The notes under the pieces: model-generated
The model's database searches: none
The model's input: only the letters and a program-made list of their open reading frames with translations
Told to the model about the DNA's origin: nothing
Position numbers and translations under genes: made by a program
From: Pholiota molesta
Lineage: Eukaryota; Basidiomycota; Agaricomycetes; Agaricales; Strophariaceae
Direction: 5' to 3'
DNA: 64,000 nt
NCBI GenBank assembly: GCA_014925825.1
Contig: JACGCK010000056.1
Coordinates: 62,001 to 126,000 of the forward strand
Shown: positions 25,730 through 38,816 of the stretch, piece after piece
Layout of the letters: each line of letters opens with the position of its first letter
Numbering within the stretch: the stretch's first letter is position 1

Positions 25730-26430
25730 ATGAAGAATAATCTGGCCGCATTCATCCTTTTGACTACTGCCTCTGCCTTTGCGGCGGGCATTCCAACAGA
25801 CCCCACCACGGTTTTCGACCTAGCAGCCGAAACAGCAGAGCTAGCCGCACCCGCTGCCGGTAGTTCTGATTCCGACGCCAGTCTCTCCCCCGAATTTCAA
25901 TTTGGCCGCCACCACCGCTGCTACTGGTCGGGCACAGGTCCGTTCTGCATAGGACACTGTGGGCATGGGTATACAGAGACTCGGAGAAACCAATGTGGGA
26001 ACGGATTGTGCTGTTGGATTGGCTCCAAGGCCTTGTGCTGTCGAAGGGGTCGTCGAAGTCAGATCTACCCGCCAATCCCTCATCATCAAGGATCTAATTC
26101 CCCTCCTCGTCAACATCTCCATGGAATGCCTCAGGTCCCGACAAAGAAAAACGATTTATCCCATTACGTTACACTGAAGAGGGTGTTCAAGACAACAGCG
26201 AGAATTTGGAGGGATCTGACAATGATGGGTTCGACGAATTGGGTGACTCCCAGTTTTTGGGAGGTTCGGAGGGGTTATCAGCTTTTGGCTACGTTAATCG
26301 CGGTTTTGGAGGTTCGGACGAATATGAGCTAGAAAGATCTTCAGGCGAGAAAGGACCAGAGAACTTGGAAGGAGAAGGTATCGAACAGTACAAGGAGGAT
26401 TCTAGTAACGAGGCTCAACCAGAATTTTAA
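25730..26430 (+). CDS. Secreted Cys-rich protein with acidic C-terminus
   Basis: Exon 1 is 25730-26057 and exon 2 is 26135-26430, about 207 aa. The donor could also be a few bases earlier, also in frame. The start gives a clean signal peptide (AAFILLTTASAFAAG). Residues about 60-108 hold a compact eight-Cys module beginning CYWSGTGPFCIGHCGHGY and closing CCWIGSKALCC. The CxWxGTxPFCxGxC pattern recurs in small secreted modules of several eukaryotes, but I cannot name a function. The second exon is Glu/Ser/Gly-rich and acidic with no Cys. Probably extracellular or cell-wall associated; four disulfides are expected. Confidence 0.72.
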
Positions 26431-27001
26431 GAGGGAATTACTTAGGGACAATTTTCCACGTCAAGACAACATCCTGTATTTTAGTTCTTACGGTGCATAA
26501 TATCTACGATTTAGCCCACTCAAGACATTGTCAATTTTCAGGTTCATCTACTTTTTCCACTGTAACAAGCGATATTTAATTCCGGTAACCTAAGAGAGTG
26601 GCTTGAAACTGTCCAGTTAGTTTTGGGCAAGTTTTGCGTTGGTTTTGCGGTTTATTTTCTGTCTTACTGTTCTTTTTTTAGATGGGCGTTATCTTCCGTA
26701 TTTAGCTAATGGGCGTGCGATTTCAAATTGATGTTGCTCCTGAGCTTGACTGAGCTTGACACTCAATCATACTTATAATTAAATAAATGAACCACATTAA
26801 TCGAGATTAAAAGGCCCAAGAGTCTCTAGTATTCACCTCTTTATCAATTTATAACTACAGAAGTTGTATCATGCCAGGACGATTCTCCACGGGTCCGTGC
26901 ACCTTGTATTGAATTCCACGTGACGGCATATCACAGTTGAGGTGAGTCAAATAATAATTGACGCCTTTGTGCTTGCGCTGTGTCTCGTTGTGAGCGAGGA
27001 C
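26431..27001. other. Intergenic, no gene seen
   Basis: AT-rich spacer between the secreted Cys-rich gene and the decayed F-box gene. It contains one exact 10-bp tandem (TGAGCTTGAC twice, near 26741-26760). Nothing else is notable. Confidence 0.5.
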
Positions 27002-30000
27002 ATGTCCCAAATTCCTGATACCCAGTCATCGACCAAAAAGAGGCGTATCGAAGACGTCTTAGGCGAAAAGAGTGATCTAACTGATCCTCTTGATACTTCG
27101 ATGGCATCTGAAAGTGTAGTTGTTGATGCTACGCAGTTCAAGGATGAACATGTAGCAACTACTAGTGGCACTAAAGACACTGGGAATCTCCCAGAAGTCG
27201 AAGTCCACGCAGAAGATGATCACCTGGCAAAGAAATGTCGACTCGATGCTCCTCAGATTGCTGACCCTAGCGCGGAATCCTCCTTGTCACCAACAGTGAG
27301 GTCGGAGGCCAAAGGTTAGCTAGAAATATTTCTTTCAAATTCAGCTTCAATAACTGTTCATACAGCCGTCGAAGTCGATGCAATGGCTGAGCAAGCTCGT
27401 AATATGCAGGGTACGACCGAAACATCAAAGGGAAAGGCTCTCGAAGGCTGTGAAGGTTCTACAAGGGGCTCTCAAATCATTGCGGAAGATGTTCGTACTG
27501 GCCAAAAACGACGTCTAGAAGACACGCAGCTAGAATCTGATGCCAACACAGAGCCTCCAACCTTGCCAACCTCTCCCACCAATCTCAACCCAACAACCGC
27601 TATAGCTCAGGAAGCCAACTCTGCTGCGGTGGGGCCACCGGCAAAGAAACAACGCACTGAGTCCATCGAATCTACATCTGCTACGGCTAGCGATTCTGCA
27701 TCTAAGCTTGCTGAAGCTGAGGAGCCACCTGCGGAACAAGTGACTCTCCCCAAGCAATCGCCTCTTATTCTTTGCCTTTCGAACTTCTTGCGGAAGTCCT
27801 CATTCAGACCGAGTCGTCTCAACACGTTCTTGCTGTTGCCCGTACTTGCAAAGCTCTCTGCCATTTATTGCTCGGTCCCGAGGCGCAGTTCATTTGGAGA
27901 GCTGCAAGAAATGGCCCCGGATGCATATTCGAGGTGGAAATTCCTCCTCCTCCGCCTCCTGTAGGCATGCCTGGTGGGGGTGCAGGTGCAGCATGGGGGG
28001 TCGTACAAGGAGGATTGGTGCCAGCCGCTGTTGTGGGAGCAGTGCCCAATGCTAACGATCCGCCTGCGCCCACCAAGAAAATTGTGAAGCTACCCAATCT
28101 ACCAGCACAATTTTTTAGTGAGGCAGCGTATGCTGCCTTTGTGTTTGATTCGGGTGAATGCGAGGTGAAATTTCGGTCCAACAAATGTTTACATGATGCA
28201 TTTTCTGATTATCAACCGACAGAGTTGCGGCAAGGAGACCTCAGTTATGTATAATTCATTTGGTTTACGAGCGCGGTTATGCAAAAAGGTCGGTATCGCT
28301 CATGTTTCATTCCAAGTTGCGTCCTCAACAAGGTCTCTTTTAGACAACCTGCAAGAAGCCAAGGTGTGTCCTTGTTCTCTTCATTATCGCGACCAGAGGG
28401 ATCGGTAACATCTGGGTACAGCGATATCATTCTTTGTGATATAACGCAAGCTGTTGACCGCCACATCTTGACCACCTTGCCAACAAATGAGATGGGATCA
28501 TTCGCAACTCGTACGTGTTCACAATTTTATCAATGATTGACGTGCTTCAACACCCCTTCTAATGTATGCAGAAGCTCTGAGTGTGCAGACACTTTGTATG
28601 TCTATGCTCATTCTTCGTTTGGTTCTGCTTCCAATTGACAACATCCCACTATCCTGGATATTTCTTTGCAGGGCCGACCCCGATGCGTTATTATTTGCGC
28701 AAAGATGCCTTCGTGGCTGCCAAGGCCGAGTATGTAGCCCGCCACAATGATGCGGAATACCAGAACGTAAGAGCTCTTGCGCTTTTACTCCATCATCGTT
28801 AATTAATCCCATGTAACACTAATCCTTTAGAAATTCAAATTGCTCCAAGCGCGCAGGAAAGAATGGATGGACGTGCGTTGTTCTCGTTTTTTGTTGTAAT
28901 CGATTGATCCAATAATTTGTAGTTTTGTGCGGAGCTTTACAAATGGAAATGCGCACGTCAGGAGCAGTATTATAGGACCAAAAAAAACCAACGAGGATCT
29001 GTACGTATTTCTCCCGCCGTCGCCGTCACCATCGTGTCCTCACGGTGAATATGATTGTTATCTAAGGGGAAAGCAGTTAGCGTCGAAGCATGGTTGGGAT
29101 TATGACCAAATCATAAACCACACCAAATACGGCGTTTATAAGCGACGCAAAACCCAGCTAATCGAGACCGTCACAGAAACTGGTATGTTTCGACACTTTC
29201 ATCGAGTTGAGACTTCATATTCACACTATCTACAGATGTAAATGTCATGAAAGATGGCATCGAGGCCGAATTGCTTGCATATTCAGCCAAGGCCGACAAT
29301 CGAAAGACAGAGATATCCCTTATGCACAATCGAAAAGACATCGCGGGACTATACGAGCGCCTTCGTTCAGGAACCGTGCATACCTACCTTCCCTCACTGG
29401 CGACATTTCGACAACTTCCTGTTATCAGCATGTTGCAAACAGCCGAACGGGATAAGAAGTCCCCTTCCGCTGTTGAAACTTTAGAAAAAAATCCTGTCAT
29501 GAACGATCTCTTGAACAATCAACTGAAGAAATGGACCGACAAGGCTAAGATGGATTTCGGCGTCATTTTGGGTTTCCCCAAAAACTGGAAACATGCGAGC
29601 AAGAATATCTTGCATCCTGTGGAGAGAGTTACAGCAAGATTTGTGTGCACGCGGTGCCAGAGAGTAGACGTAAGTACCGCGAAGACGGATGTTTGGACTT
29701 CGCAGGTGCCTGTAAGCATGAATGCGGCGTTGGGAATCAGAAGAAGGGGAGGATAAGGAAGAGGGGGCCCAAAGCATATGGGATTCCAAGAATTTCGCAA
29801 AGACGATAAGGTTCGCTATTTTTTTTTTTACCGGTGGCGCTTTTTTAAAAATTTGTTCGTAGGCCATCGACGCATGAAGAAAACTCTTCTTTTGCTGAAT
29901 TATGCAGAAGACAAAGATGGAGGCAACTTTTGACCAAGATCGGGATGGCGGTCAAATGTACCTCCTGTGATCCTCCAATAATTCTGGACACCCGGACTAT

Positions 30001-30585
30001 CGTGCGTCTCTTCTCCAGGTTTTATGGTGTTATCAAGTATATTGACGTTTCCCTTTGCTGCTTCAAGGTCGGACATAGCCATAGACATGACAACATCCAG
30101 CTCACCCTTCCCATGCTCGACGACGTTTGTAGTTATCTGGGTGGATATCCCTACGAACATGGTGTCGTGGCTAAATTCTTAGGCCCGACGGGCATCTCAC
30201 CTGATGCCAAAGCCGAGATCGAAGCCAAGAACTTTGGTTGTAGGCATTGCTTGAGGAAAGCACAACTGGATGAAGCTGCGTCGGCGGATAACAATGAGAC
30301 TAGCAATGACGTCTCTTCTGCCCAGACACCGGCGTGACAATGGTAGCAGAAGCTTCCAACCCGATCGAGCTTGCGAGTGTCGTCCATCGCTTGCATGATA
30401 CTGGGATTCAAGGTCCTCTCACGAAGCCTCCGACGCCTTTGTTCAGTTTCAACGGAATGAGATCGCATTTGAAAGCAAAGTACGTTTCTTAGTCTCTCTT
30501 TTTGCGTCTCCTTCGCTGATGTCTTTTTTTCAGACATCACATTGAAGATATCCGTGATGAAGATATCTTGTGTTATCGGAGGTAA
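27002..30585 (+). pseudogene. F-box-family gene with zinc-knuckle C-terminus, broken by several indels
   Basis: The N-terminus is a low-complexity Lys/Glu region with two KKxR basic patches (27002-27314, 27366 on). The F-box starts LPFELLAEVL at about 27775. Further exons (28223-28292, 28344-28363, 28399-28510, 28572-28595, 28672-28766, 28831-28872, 28923 on) carry GECE/SCGK and LRARLCKK Cys motifs and FYLRKDA-like helices. Later exons show CTRCQ with ACKHEC, CTSCDPP, YGG and FGCRHC motifs, and the last exon RSHLKAKHH. The parts match one large Agaricomycete F-box family, but the frame must change by one base near 27751, 28979-28986 (A8), 29670, 29755, 29874 and 30334. No canonical intron explains these. 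I therefore read it as a decaying gene rather than an active ubiquitin-ligase adaptor; clustered sequence errors are the alternative. Confidence 0.65.
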
Positions 30586-31155
30586 ATTTCAGGTCGGACA
30601 AATAGAGTTAACACTCCACATAACATGAAATTCTGGGGGGCACTCTGACATTGTACCATACTTTTTGTCAAATAATAATGGGTAATATATTTCTTGGATT
30701 TGTAACACTGTTTATTACAAAACTAGCATTTGATACGAGGTAGTGATGCCTCATGAGGCTGTCGCGTAGACATCTTCGAAGTGATGCACTCGTTGTCAAA
30801 AAAGGAAATGATGTAGCTATATGGATAAGTAGATGTATGCGCTCCGCTCAGTCCGGGTTGCCAGTGGGGCGTACACCAGCCGTGCCAATGAACTTACTTA
30901 GCTGAAAAGTATGGAGATCCCAAGTTTAGTGCGCCTGGCGCTAAAATAACTGGCAGACCCAGGGCCCCTGAGCAAGAAATTAAATAATCAAACTCTAGGT
31001 CCTTCGGCGCTTTCCCATACTTAAGTTAACCGTTAACGCGCTAACGCTTAGGCTCGCTTAGGCCAATTTATTTGAAATGAAACCACCGATCACATAAATA
31101 GCAACTGGTCACTACACTTTGTCCCTCGATTTCGTTCATCTTTAGCTGGCCAGCA
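30586..31155. other. Promoter region of the first GH47 gene
   Basis: This gap shows no gene. It should contain the promoter of the GH47 gene that starts at 31156. A CATAAATAGC TATA-like stretch lies near 31094-31103, some 55 bp upstream of that ATG. Confidence 0.4.
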
Positions 31156-33775
31156 ATGCTGCGCACTCACACATTCCTTTTTGCTCTTGGAGCGTTTCTC
31201 TCATTTCCTCGAATTGCGTTGGGCGACCTCGTCCAAAAACAGGGTCTGGTTCTTCCTACTCAAGCGGCTCAGCTGAGAGACGACGTCAAGACCATTTTTA
31301 CTGATAGCTACAGTGCTTACAAGTGAGCATTTAAAATTGCTAATAAGCCTCACGGAATAAGCGGCTGAGTACTGTTTTCCTTGACCCCAGGACATACGCC
31401 TTTGGCCATGATGATGTTTTGCCCGTCAGTAAAGGTATATTCTGAAAATATTTTATCTCGCTTTTACTGTGATGAACTCGGCGGACGGCAGCCTCTTACG
31501 ATGGAAGGAATGGCTGGGGTGAGTGCCTACGATCCAGACGTGAACGTTGTCCAAGACTGTCGAAGCTGAACTTGATTGCTAGGAGCGACTATCGTTGACG
31601 CTATGACCACAATGGTGCGCTTCTTTGTCGTGGCAATGTCAAACCCCGTTGCTAATTCTGTAGCGACACTAGAACATAATGGGACTAGATGTGATTTCCT
31701 ATTTCGCCAATGGGTTAAAATTTGGGCGATGATTTTGACTTGTTCGCTCTTCTCAGGACTTGTTCATCGAAGCTGTCAATTTCGCGACTAAAATTGACTT
31801 CAGCAAGTCACAAACCAACTCCACTGTCAGGTCTGTCTGAAAAACTGTCTAAAATTATTAATATATTCCCGACCATCAGACTAAAAACATAATCAACTCA
31901 TCAAATAGCGTCTTCGAAACTACTATTCGCTATGTAGGTGCCCTGCTTAGCGCGTATGAGCTGAGCGGTCGCAAGTATCCAGATCTCCTCACAAAAGCGG
32001 AGGAGCTGGGCGATAAATTAGCTTTCGCCTGGGATAGCGTCAGTAAATCCATCAATTCGATTAATTCGGGCTACCAAATTAACGCAACTAACGAATTTTC
32101 TTACTACCAACAGTCAAATGACATACCCTACAATGAGCTTGATTTCACTACAAATACCCCGCAACGCGACACCGTGAGTAACATTCCTTGTCTTAAGATG
32201 TAACGGTTATTGAATATACTTCAAGTCGAATATTGCGCAAGCTGGAACAGTAAGTTAAAGGTTGTCGAATTGACTCAGAGTCCGAGGAATCTTATTTCAT
32301 CTCTTAGCTCACTCTCGAATGGGCCACTCTTAGCAAATACACGGGCAACGACACCTACCAAGCATTGGCTGAAAAATCTGCTCGCCATATTGCACAGGGC
32401 TCTGCGCCTCTACCTGGACTTCCCGCGCAAGGAATTAATCCGTCTGACGGGTCCCCAGTTGGCGGCTACGTCGTAAGCATGTTTCATATCTTATCATTGA
32501 ATTCGTTCATTGATATCATTAAATTCAACTACCAGACATGGGGTGGTGGCTCGGATAGCTATTTCGAATATCTAATCAAATACCCTCGATTGCAAAGCAG
32601 CGCTGATCCCTTATACGCTGATGCCTGGAGAACTGCTGTGGACTCGTCAATTCGTACTCTTCTCAAGGTCAGTACAGATCGACTAGAATATCTTATTTTA
32701 TATGAACGCTAAATTCAGATTATTGGGCCCATTTTGACCTATTAGATATCTACCTCCGGCAGCCAGACCTATTTGGCCGACTACGACGACCGAGGTAGAA
32801 TTAGGCACATCAGCTCTCACCTTGCGTGTTTCCATGGAGGGAACTGGCTGTTAGGTGATTCTGCTGCATGCTTTACTTTTGATTACTGCAACTCCTATTG
32901 ACAACTTGAACGAATGCCGGTGCTCAGGCGGCAAGATGCTCAATAACCAAACAGTGATCGATATCGGTCTGCAACTCACCGATGCATGCTGGAATACCTA
33001 TGCATCCACTGCGTAAGATTGTTCCAAATTTGGATGATGTTGTCCACACTATCATTTATTTTCTAGCACAGGAATCGGTCCTGAATCCTTCGCTTTCGTG
33101 TCGTCCGATGGAAGTTATACCGGTGACAACAGTGTTATTACACCAGACCAACTCGTCTTCAATGAGAAAAATGGCTTCTATATCGACAGCCCTTATTACG
33201 TCCTCCGTCCCGAAGTCCTTGAGTCCAACTTCTACGCATGGCGTGTTACGGGCGACACCAAATATATCGACCGCGCGGCTGCCGCCGTCAAGAGCTTCCA
33301 AACCTATCTCAAGGTTCCGGGAAGTAATGGCTATGCGGGGCTGTATAATGTCAACGATCTTAGCGCAGACCGCGTGGATGATACAGAGAGTTTCTGGTTT
33401 GCGGAAGTTTTGAAGTACCTGTGAGTTGTTGGTCAGATGGCGGATTTTAATCGTTTCTCAATGACGTACTTTTGGGCTACTTAGATATTTGACATTCGAT
33501 GATCCTGAACACATTAGTCTCGATAAGTGTCAGTTGAATACAACACATACCGTGTACTCCCATGAAAACTGATTCATCCCTTTTTTGTAGATGTTTTCAA
33601 CACCGAGGCCCATCCATTCGAAGCACCGGCGATAGCGAGTCAGATGTATGGAACTGGAGGGGTTCAACCTGAAAGCAAGAAACAGTTCTCGTCGACGACT
33701 GGCAAGCTTCCTGTTGTGAGCCCCTTGCCCGCCGTTTCGAATTTGGGTGCGGTTGGAAATTTGTTGGAAATATAG
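31156..33775 (+). CDS. Secreted GH47 alpha-1,2-mannosidase-like enzyme, copy 1
   Basis: Sixteen exons sum to 550 codons (549 aa): 31156-31322, 31391-31434, 31492-31518, 31583-31614, 31673-31690, 31757-31830, 31909-32038, 32114-32173, 32226-32249, 32308-32472, 32536-32667, 32746-32854, 32928-33012, 33067-33420, 33485-33528, 33591-33775. There is a signal peptide at the N-terminus. GH47 landmarks in order: [82 protein letters not shown] and [10 protein letters not shown]. The family trims alpha-1,2-linked mannose from N-glycans using Ca2+ and acidic residues. A cleavable signal with no membrane anchor suggests a secreted or vacuolar form rather than the ER/Golgi type. The fifth exon is only 18 nt. 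Tandem with copy 2. Confidence 0.92.
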
Positions 33776-35561
33776 CCAACGTGATGACGAGTTCTTGAAT
33801 ATGTGGATCCGATCTCGATACTACAACCTGAGGCCTGATAACTTGGAGTACTAAGAATCTATAATGGGTACATATAATTCACTCTAGCAATTTGATCAGA
33901 AGATGGTTGGATGGATGAAGCAAAATGCAAATGTCTGTCACGGTAAATGAAAGTGGGCAATGGGGTTAGGGTTGTGCTGTACCCTTCCTTGGCTTTCAAC
34001 CACCATCATCACGCTCGTTTTCCTTACACCTCCGCGATGAATGAACGATCATCTTTCCACATTTCAATGGCCATCTCGCAACTGTATTGGCTCGTGGATT
34101 GAGCAAATTTCGAATAGCAGGACATCAACGGGTCGACTACATGGCAGATGCACGACGTCTGAGTCGCCGTCGAAATTGACACTGTAATTTAGTTGGATAT
34201 CCCGTCTTTTCTTATCGGCTTGAATCACATCTATTGCACGGGGGGCTTGAACTACGCCGCTATCGCTTGGGAGCAGAGACAGTGAAGATCAGCAAGGACA
34301 TGCTAACCGTTGAATATGACGGCTCGTTCACGTTCTGCGGTATTTACGGAATCTCTCCGATTATTGAGCCTTTTGGTGTCTGAACCCAGGCGCAAGCAGG
34401 CCAGTACTAGCACTGCGAAAATTTTCAGTCAAAACCACAATCGGAGGGTCAATTAAACGGAACTATACACGGCCCGACCCTCGTTCTACGCCGCAAACGT
34501 ATGTGCCGCCGCCTCCGCCTTCGATGCAACATTGGCGGTCCACTTACCGCCGCTTGTTCTACACAGACGCGTTTAACATCACTTGACCAACCTTTTAATA
34601 CTCTTATCTACCTCAGAAGCCAGGAAGTTCTGGTGAATTTCCCTGAACTCGAAACTGCGAAGGATGGACGGCGAGGACGTTCCTGGCGGATGGTATGACC
34701 CGGTATTTTATCCTGGCGACTTGAGGCTCATATAAAAATATATCCTAAGGATACGCTAATTATCACCCTAACGAATTCTGTGGGATTCGGGAGCGTAGCT
34801 ATGCTACTTCTATAAAAACTCATATCACTTTGAATCCTTTCAAGCGATATACAGTACTGTTCTCCAAATTATATTCTCGAATATACGATGGGGAAAACAT
34901 CACAAGACACGACTCACACGAGGAAACACGCGGCTAGCAACTCCTCAATAAGCCTCCCACCCTCTCTTTATTATTCTTGCTCGCAGAGTCGACGGTTCTT
35001 AACACCGACCATGCGTATCGGCACTCTTCTATCAGTCACAAGACGCTAATTCCATGTGCCGGAGTGAGAAACTGTGTAGTTCATGCTTTCAGGGATGTAC
35101 GATGTTGCAAATCTGATTTCGAACTTGTTCTTTACAGGTCGGAAAAGCTCTCCTTTTGGCCCTCGCTTTCGCATGCCACCTCAAGGTTTATCCTCTCCAT
35201 CTTTACAAAATCAAGGCTCCTGTCGCTCTGTTACACATCACTAACCAATGACTCTGCTTAGCGCATCGACGCGCTCCGGAATAGATTGGTTCTTCTCCGT
35301 ACCAGTCGACCACGAGAGTAAGAGTAGCAAATTTGGATCAGGTCGACCGCTTGTATGTATGCATGCTTTCTCGTTTAAATTTAGCTAAGATGTCATTTTT
35401 TTGATCGAATCTCTAGGGCTTAAAATAACTCGGACGTGCAAGATCGTGCAAGGTGTTCGCTGGCTCACATGCACCAGAATACATAAAAGACGAACCATGC
35501 GCAGGTATTAAATCGTAACCTCGGTTCTATCCTCAGCGCGATATTCCACTCTGAGCTCAGT
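33776..35561. other. Spacer between the tandem GH47 genes
   Basis: About 1.8 kb with no supported gene. Short frames (for example 34501-34698) have no motif, and I see no GH47 remnant. The promoter of copy 2 must lie at the right end. Confidence 0.5.
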
Positions 35562-38190
35562 ATGATATCTGCGGGACGATTGGCACTCTCTTTGGCCCTA
35601 GCGGGGTCAACTTTAGCGGCTAATATACAAGCCCCCAATATCGTGCTCCCGCATTCCGCAACGGCGAACCGTGCAGCTGTTGTACAGCTCTTTACTGAGA
35701 GCTACGGAGCATACAAGTGAGCCTCGCTGCTTTGACAGGGTGATTATAGGGACTGACTAATTCGCGCACAGGGAGTTTGCCTTTGGACATGATGATCTTT
35801 TGCCAATAAGCAAAAGTGATCAACTTCCTGTTACCCTCCGCTTAGAATGATTGTTGACTCACTTTCTCTTCTCTCAGGTTTCACCGATGATCGCAATGGT
35901 TGGGGTAGGTACTGCATATCTTTGTATGAAGCAGAAAGCTTACGGTGCGCTGCAGGTGCAACGATTATTGATGGAATGGGTACAATGGTTAGCTTCAATC
36001 CTTTGTACCCTTTTTAAGCTGCTTATCTTTCTCCGGCAGTACATCATGGGCTTGAACGTAAATTTTTCTTTCGAGAATGTCCTTACCATTTCAAGCGAGT
36101 AAATGCCATTTCAGGATTTGTTCTTAGAAGCCGTGAACTTCTCCAGCACGATCGACTTCAGCAAGTCACAAACGCCGGACACTGTTAGGTATGTGGACAA
36201 TCTATATAATGCTCCTAGTAACTGCGAGTTCCATGCTCACGTTTTGCGATAGCGTGTTTGAAACAAGTATTCGTTACCTCGCAGGCCTCCTCAGTGCATT
36301 TGAGCTAAGTGGTCAAAAATACCCTATATTGCTTGAGAAGGCCAAGCAAGTCGGTGATAAATTGGCATTTGCGTGGGTTGGGGTGCGTCCTGTTAGCTCA
36401 GATCCGCGGGAGTTTCATTTTGCTAATAATTAGATTTCATTCAGTCGAATGATATTCCATTTGGCGAAGTCGTTTTTGCCACAAATACTCCACAGGTTGC
36501 CACCGTGCGTACTCGAGAGCTATTTATGTCCTACATATTCTCTCGCTGATAATCTCAAATTAGTCTAATATTGCTGAAGCAGGAACAGTAAATAATATTA
36601 GCCTCTAATCGTCGAAGTCAAACTGACCCCTTCGTATTCCTCTTTTCTAGCTTACCTTGGAATTCGAGACGCTGACCAAATATACTGGGAATCAGACTTA
36701 TGCAGATTTGGCCCTTAAATCTGCTGCACACATCGCGAATCTTGTAGGTTCTCCAAATAATTCTAGTCGTCTTCTGTTCCTCCCGAGCTAACGCCGTTCT
36801 TGTTTCGTGATGCGATAGGCTGCTCCTCTTCCAGGTAAATATAACTCTAAATTTGATTTTCTATTTGTTGATCTGGCGCATAGGGCTTGCTGCGCAGGGA
36901 ATTGACCCATCCACTGGAGAATTCGTAGGAGGCTACGTCGTGAGTTATACTCGTCAACTCCAATGCTAAATAACATGAAACCGACCTGTTCGATGAAAAA
37001 GACATGGGGAGGAGGATCCGACAGCTACTTCGAATACCTTATCAAGCACGCACGTCTATCTAACACCGACGACGATCTCTTTGCCGACACATGGCACACT
37101 GCAGTTGATTCATCGATAAAGACTTTGTTGAAGGTTTGTGGCACTAGAGCTCATCCTGGATGTCTACCCTGTCAAACTGATGGCCATTTTCATAGACGTC
37201 GACTGTCGGAAATCATGTATATCTCGCTGACTTCGATGATACGAGGACTATTCGGCATGTTGGCTCGCATCTGGCCTGTTTCCACGGCGGAAATTGGCTG
37301 ATGGGTACGTGGTAACGCATCCTCCATTCATGTTTTGTGCTGATACCAGACTATAACTTCAGGTGGGCGTCTTCTCAACAATCAAACCATCGTTAACATC
37401 GCACTCGAACTTGTCGATGCCTGCTGGAACACCTACGCTGGCGATGCGTGAGCTTCGCGCGCTTCGACTATCGCAGTCAAAATCTAACTGAATCTAATCT
37501 CTAGGACTGGAATTGGCCCAGAGGCGTTTGCCTATATCTCCAGTGACGGCAACTTCACAGGCGGTGACCCAATTACAGCGGAACAGCTTACATTCTACAA
37601 CAAACATGGATACTATATCACTTCGTCAGACTACATCCAACGTCCTGAGGTTCTCGAGTCGAACTTCTACGCGTACCGCGTAACGGGAGACTCGAAGTAC
37701 CTCGACCGCGCTGCTAGTGCTATACAGAGCTTCAACAAGTTCTTGAAGACGCCCACTGGATTCACCGGCCTGAACGATGTCAATAATGTTGCCGGTTCCT
37801 TAATTGACGACAGCGAAAGTTTCTGGTTCGCAGAGGTTATGAAATATCTGTCAGTGCATCAAATTTCTCATATGGCGATATAAATTGACTGAGACTTTGA
37901 ATGCAACAGATACCTCACTTTCGACGACCCGAACCACATCAGCCTCGATGACTGTAAGTGTCAAATTGAATCCACCCAGCATTCTTCCTTGCATTTATTG
38001 ATGTACAATCCGTTCAGGGGTCTTCAACACCGAATGCCATCCCTTCCTCGCACCCCCGGCCAAACCGGTGTACGGCAGCGGCATCCTCACGCCCTCCAAG
38101 CCCTTCCAGATCAAGCAAGGACCGCCTCTGCCGGCGATCAGCCCCAACCCCAGGCTGCCTAACGCCATCCCCGTTCCACCTCAGTCGTAG
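35562..38190 (+). CDS. Secreted GH47 alpha-1,2-mannosidase-like enzyme, copy 2
   Basis: Eighteen exons sum to 539 codons (538 aa): 35562-35716, 35772-35815, 35878-35904, 35956-35987, 36040-36057, 36115-36188, 36253-36382, 36445-36504, 36564-36587, 36651-36743, 36819-36834, 36884-36939, 37002-37133, 37196-37304, 37363-37447, 37505-37849, 37910-37953, 38018-38190. The signal peptide ends near STLAA. It shares all GH47 motifs with copy 1 ([60 protein letters not shown]). Most internal exons have exactly the same length as in copy 1, proving tandem duplication. The 165-nt exon of copy 1 is here cut into 93+16+56 nt by two additional introns, leaving a 16-nt exon. The Pro-rich tail diverges from copy 1. 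Confidence 0.92.
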
Positions 38191-38816
38191 AGTCATCTCG
38201 AGACGCAATACGGAACAGGGTAGACGAGTATGACATTCCGGATTCCGGTCTGTGTAAAACGTAGGGCACTGCTGTACTTATACTATGTATTTGGGTCCTT
38301 ATGGAATTAGCGCTATATTGGTTGTTGAGCGATGCTACTTGTTATGGTGACGCACGAGCTGTGCGGTACACTGTCGTTTTAAGCGCGCGCCATTATTTTC
38401 CGAACACAGCCCTACGGCGCCTTTGGTTCCAGTTGCATTTGGCTATCTCCAGACGGGCATATGCATTTGTGGGTGCAAAGCAGTGTCTCTTCACTCAATT
38501 CTCCATATAGCAATTACATTAATTGCTTGTTTGAGTTGTAGATTTCCGCAGTCCTGTCCATGTTCAAAAATATGTAGGAAAATCTGCTAGTCACAGAAGA
38601 TATTCTGTCAAGCATATCTTTCATAAATTCTGTGTTTGCATACATAAGAAAGGTGTAGATGACCTTCTCATCAGTGACCGTATCTTAACTATGTCCCAGT
38701 TAACTCAGAATGAATTACGAAGTCAAGCCACGGTGCAGAATAAATAATCGATCATTCTACATTGATCATTTTACAGGCGCGCCGTTTATACCATAGCAGT
38801 CGCTGTGAGAATGCAT
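38191..38816. other. Intergenic, convergent 3' ends
   Basis: Between GH47 copy 2 (plus) and the Swp1-like gene (minus). AT-rich and without a supported gene. Confidence 0.5.

Noticed and set aside
32039..32113. Extra 25-residue insert in GH47 copy 1
   Set aside because: It has a GTCAGT donor, a branch site and a CCAACAG acceptor, and the matching position in copy 2 is an intron; it is an in-frame intron, not coding.
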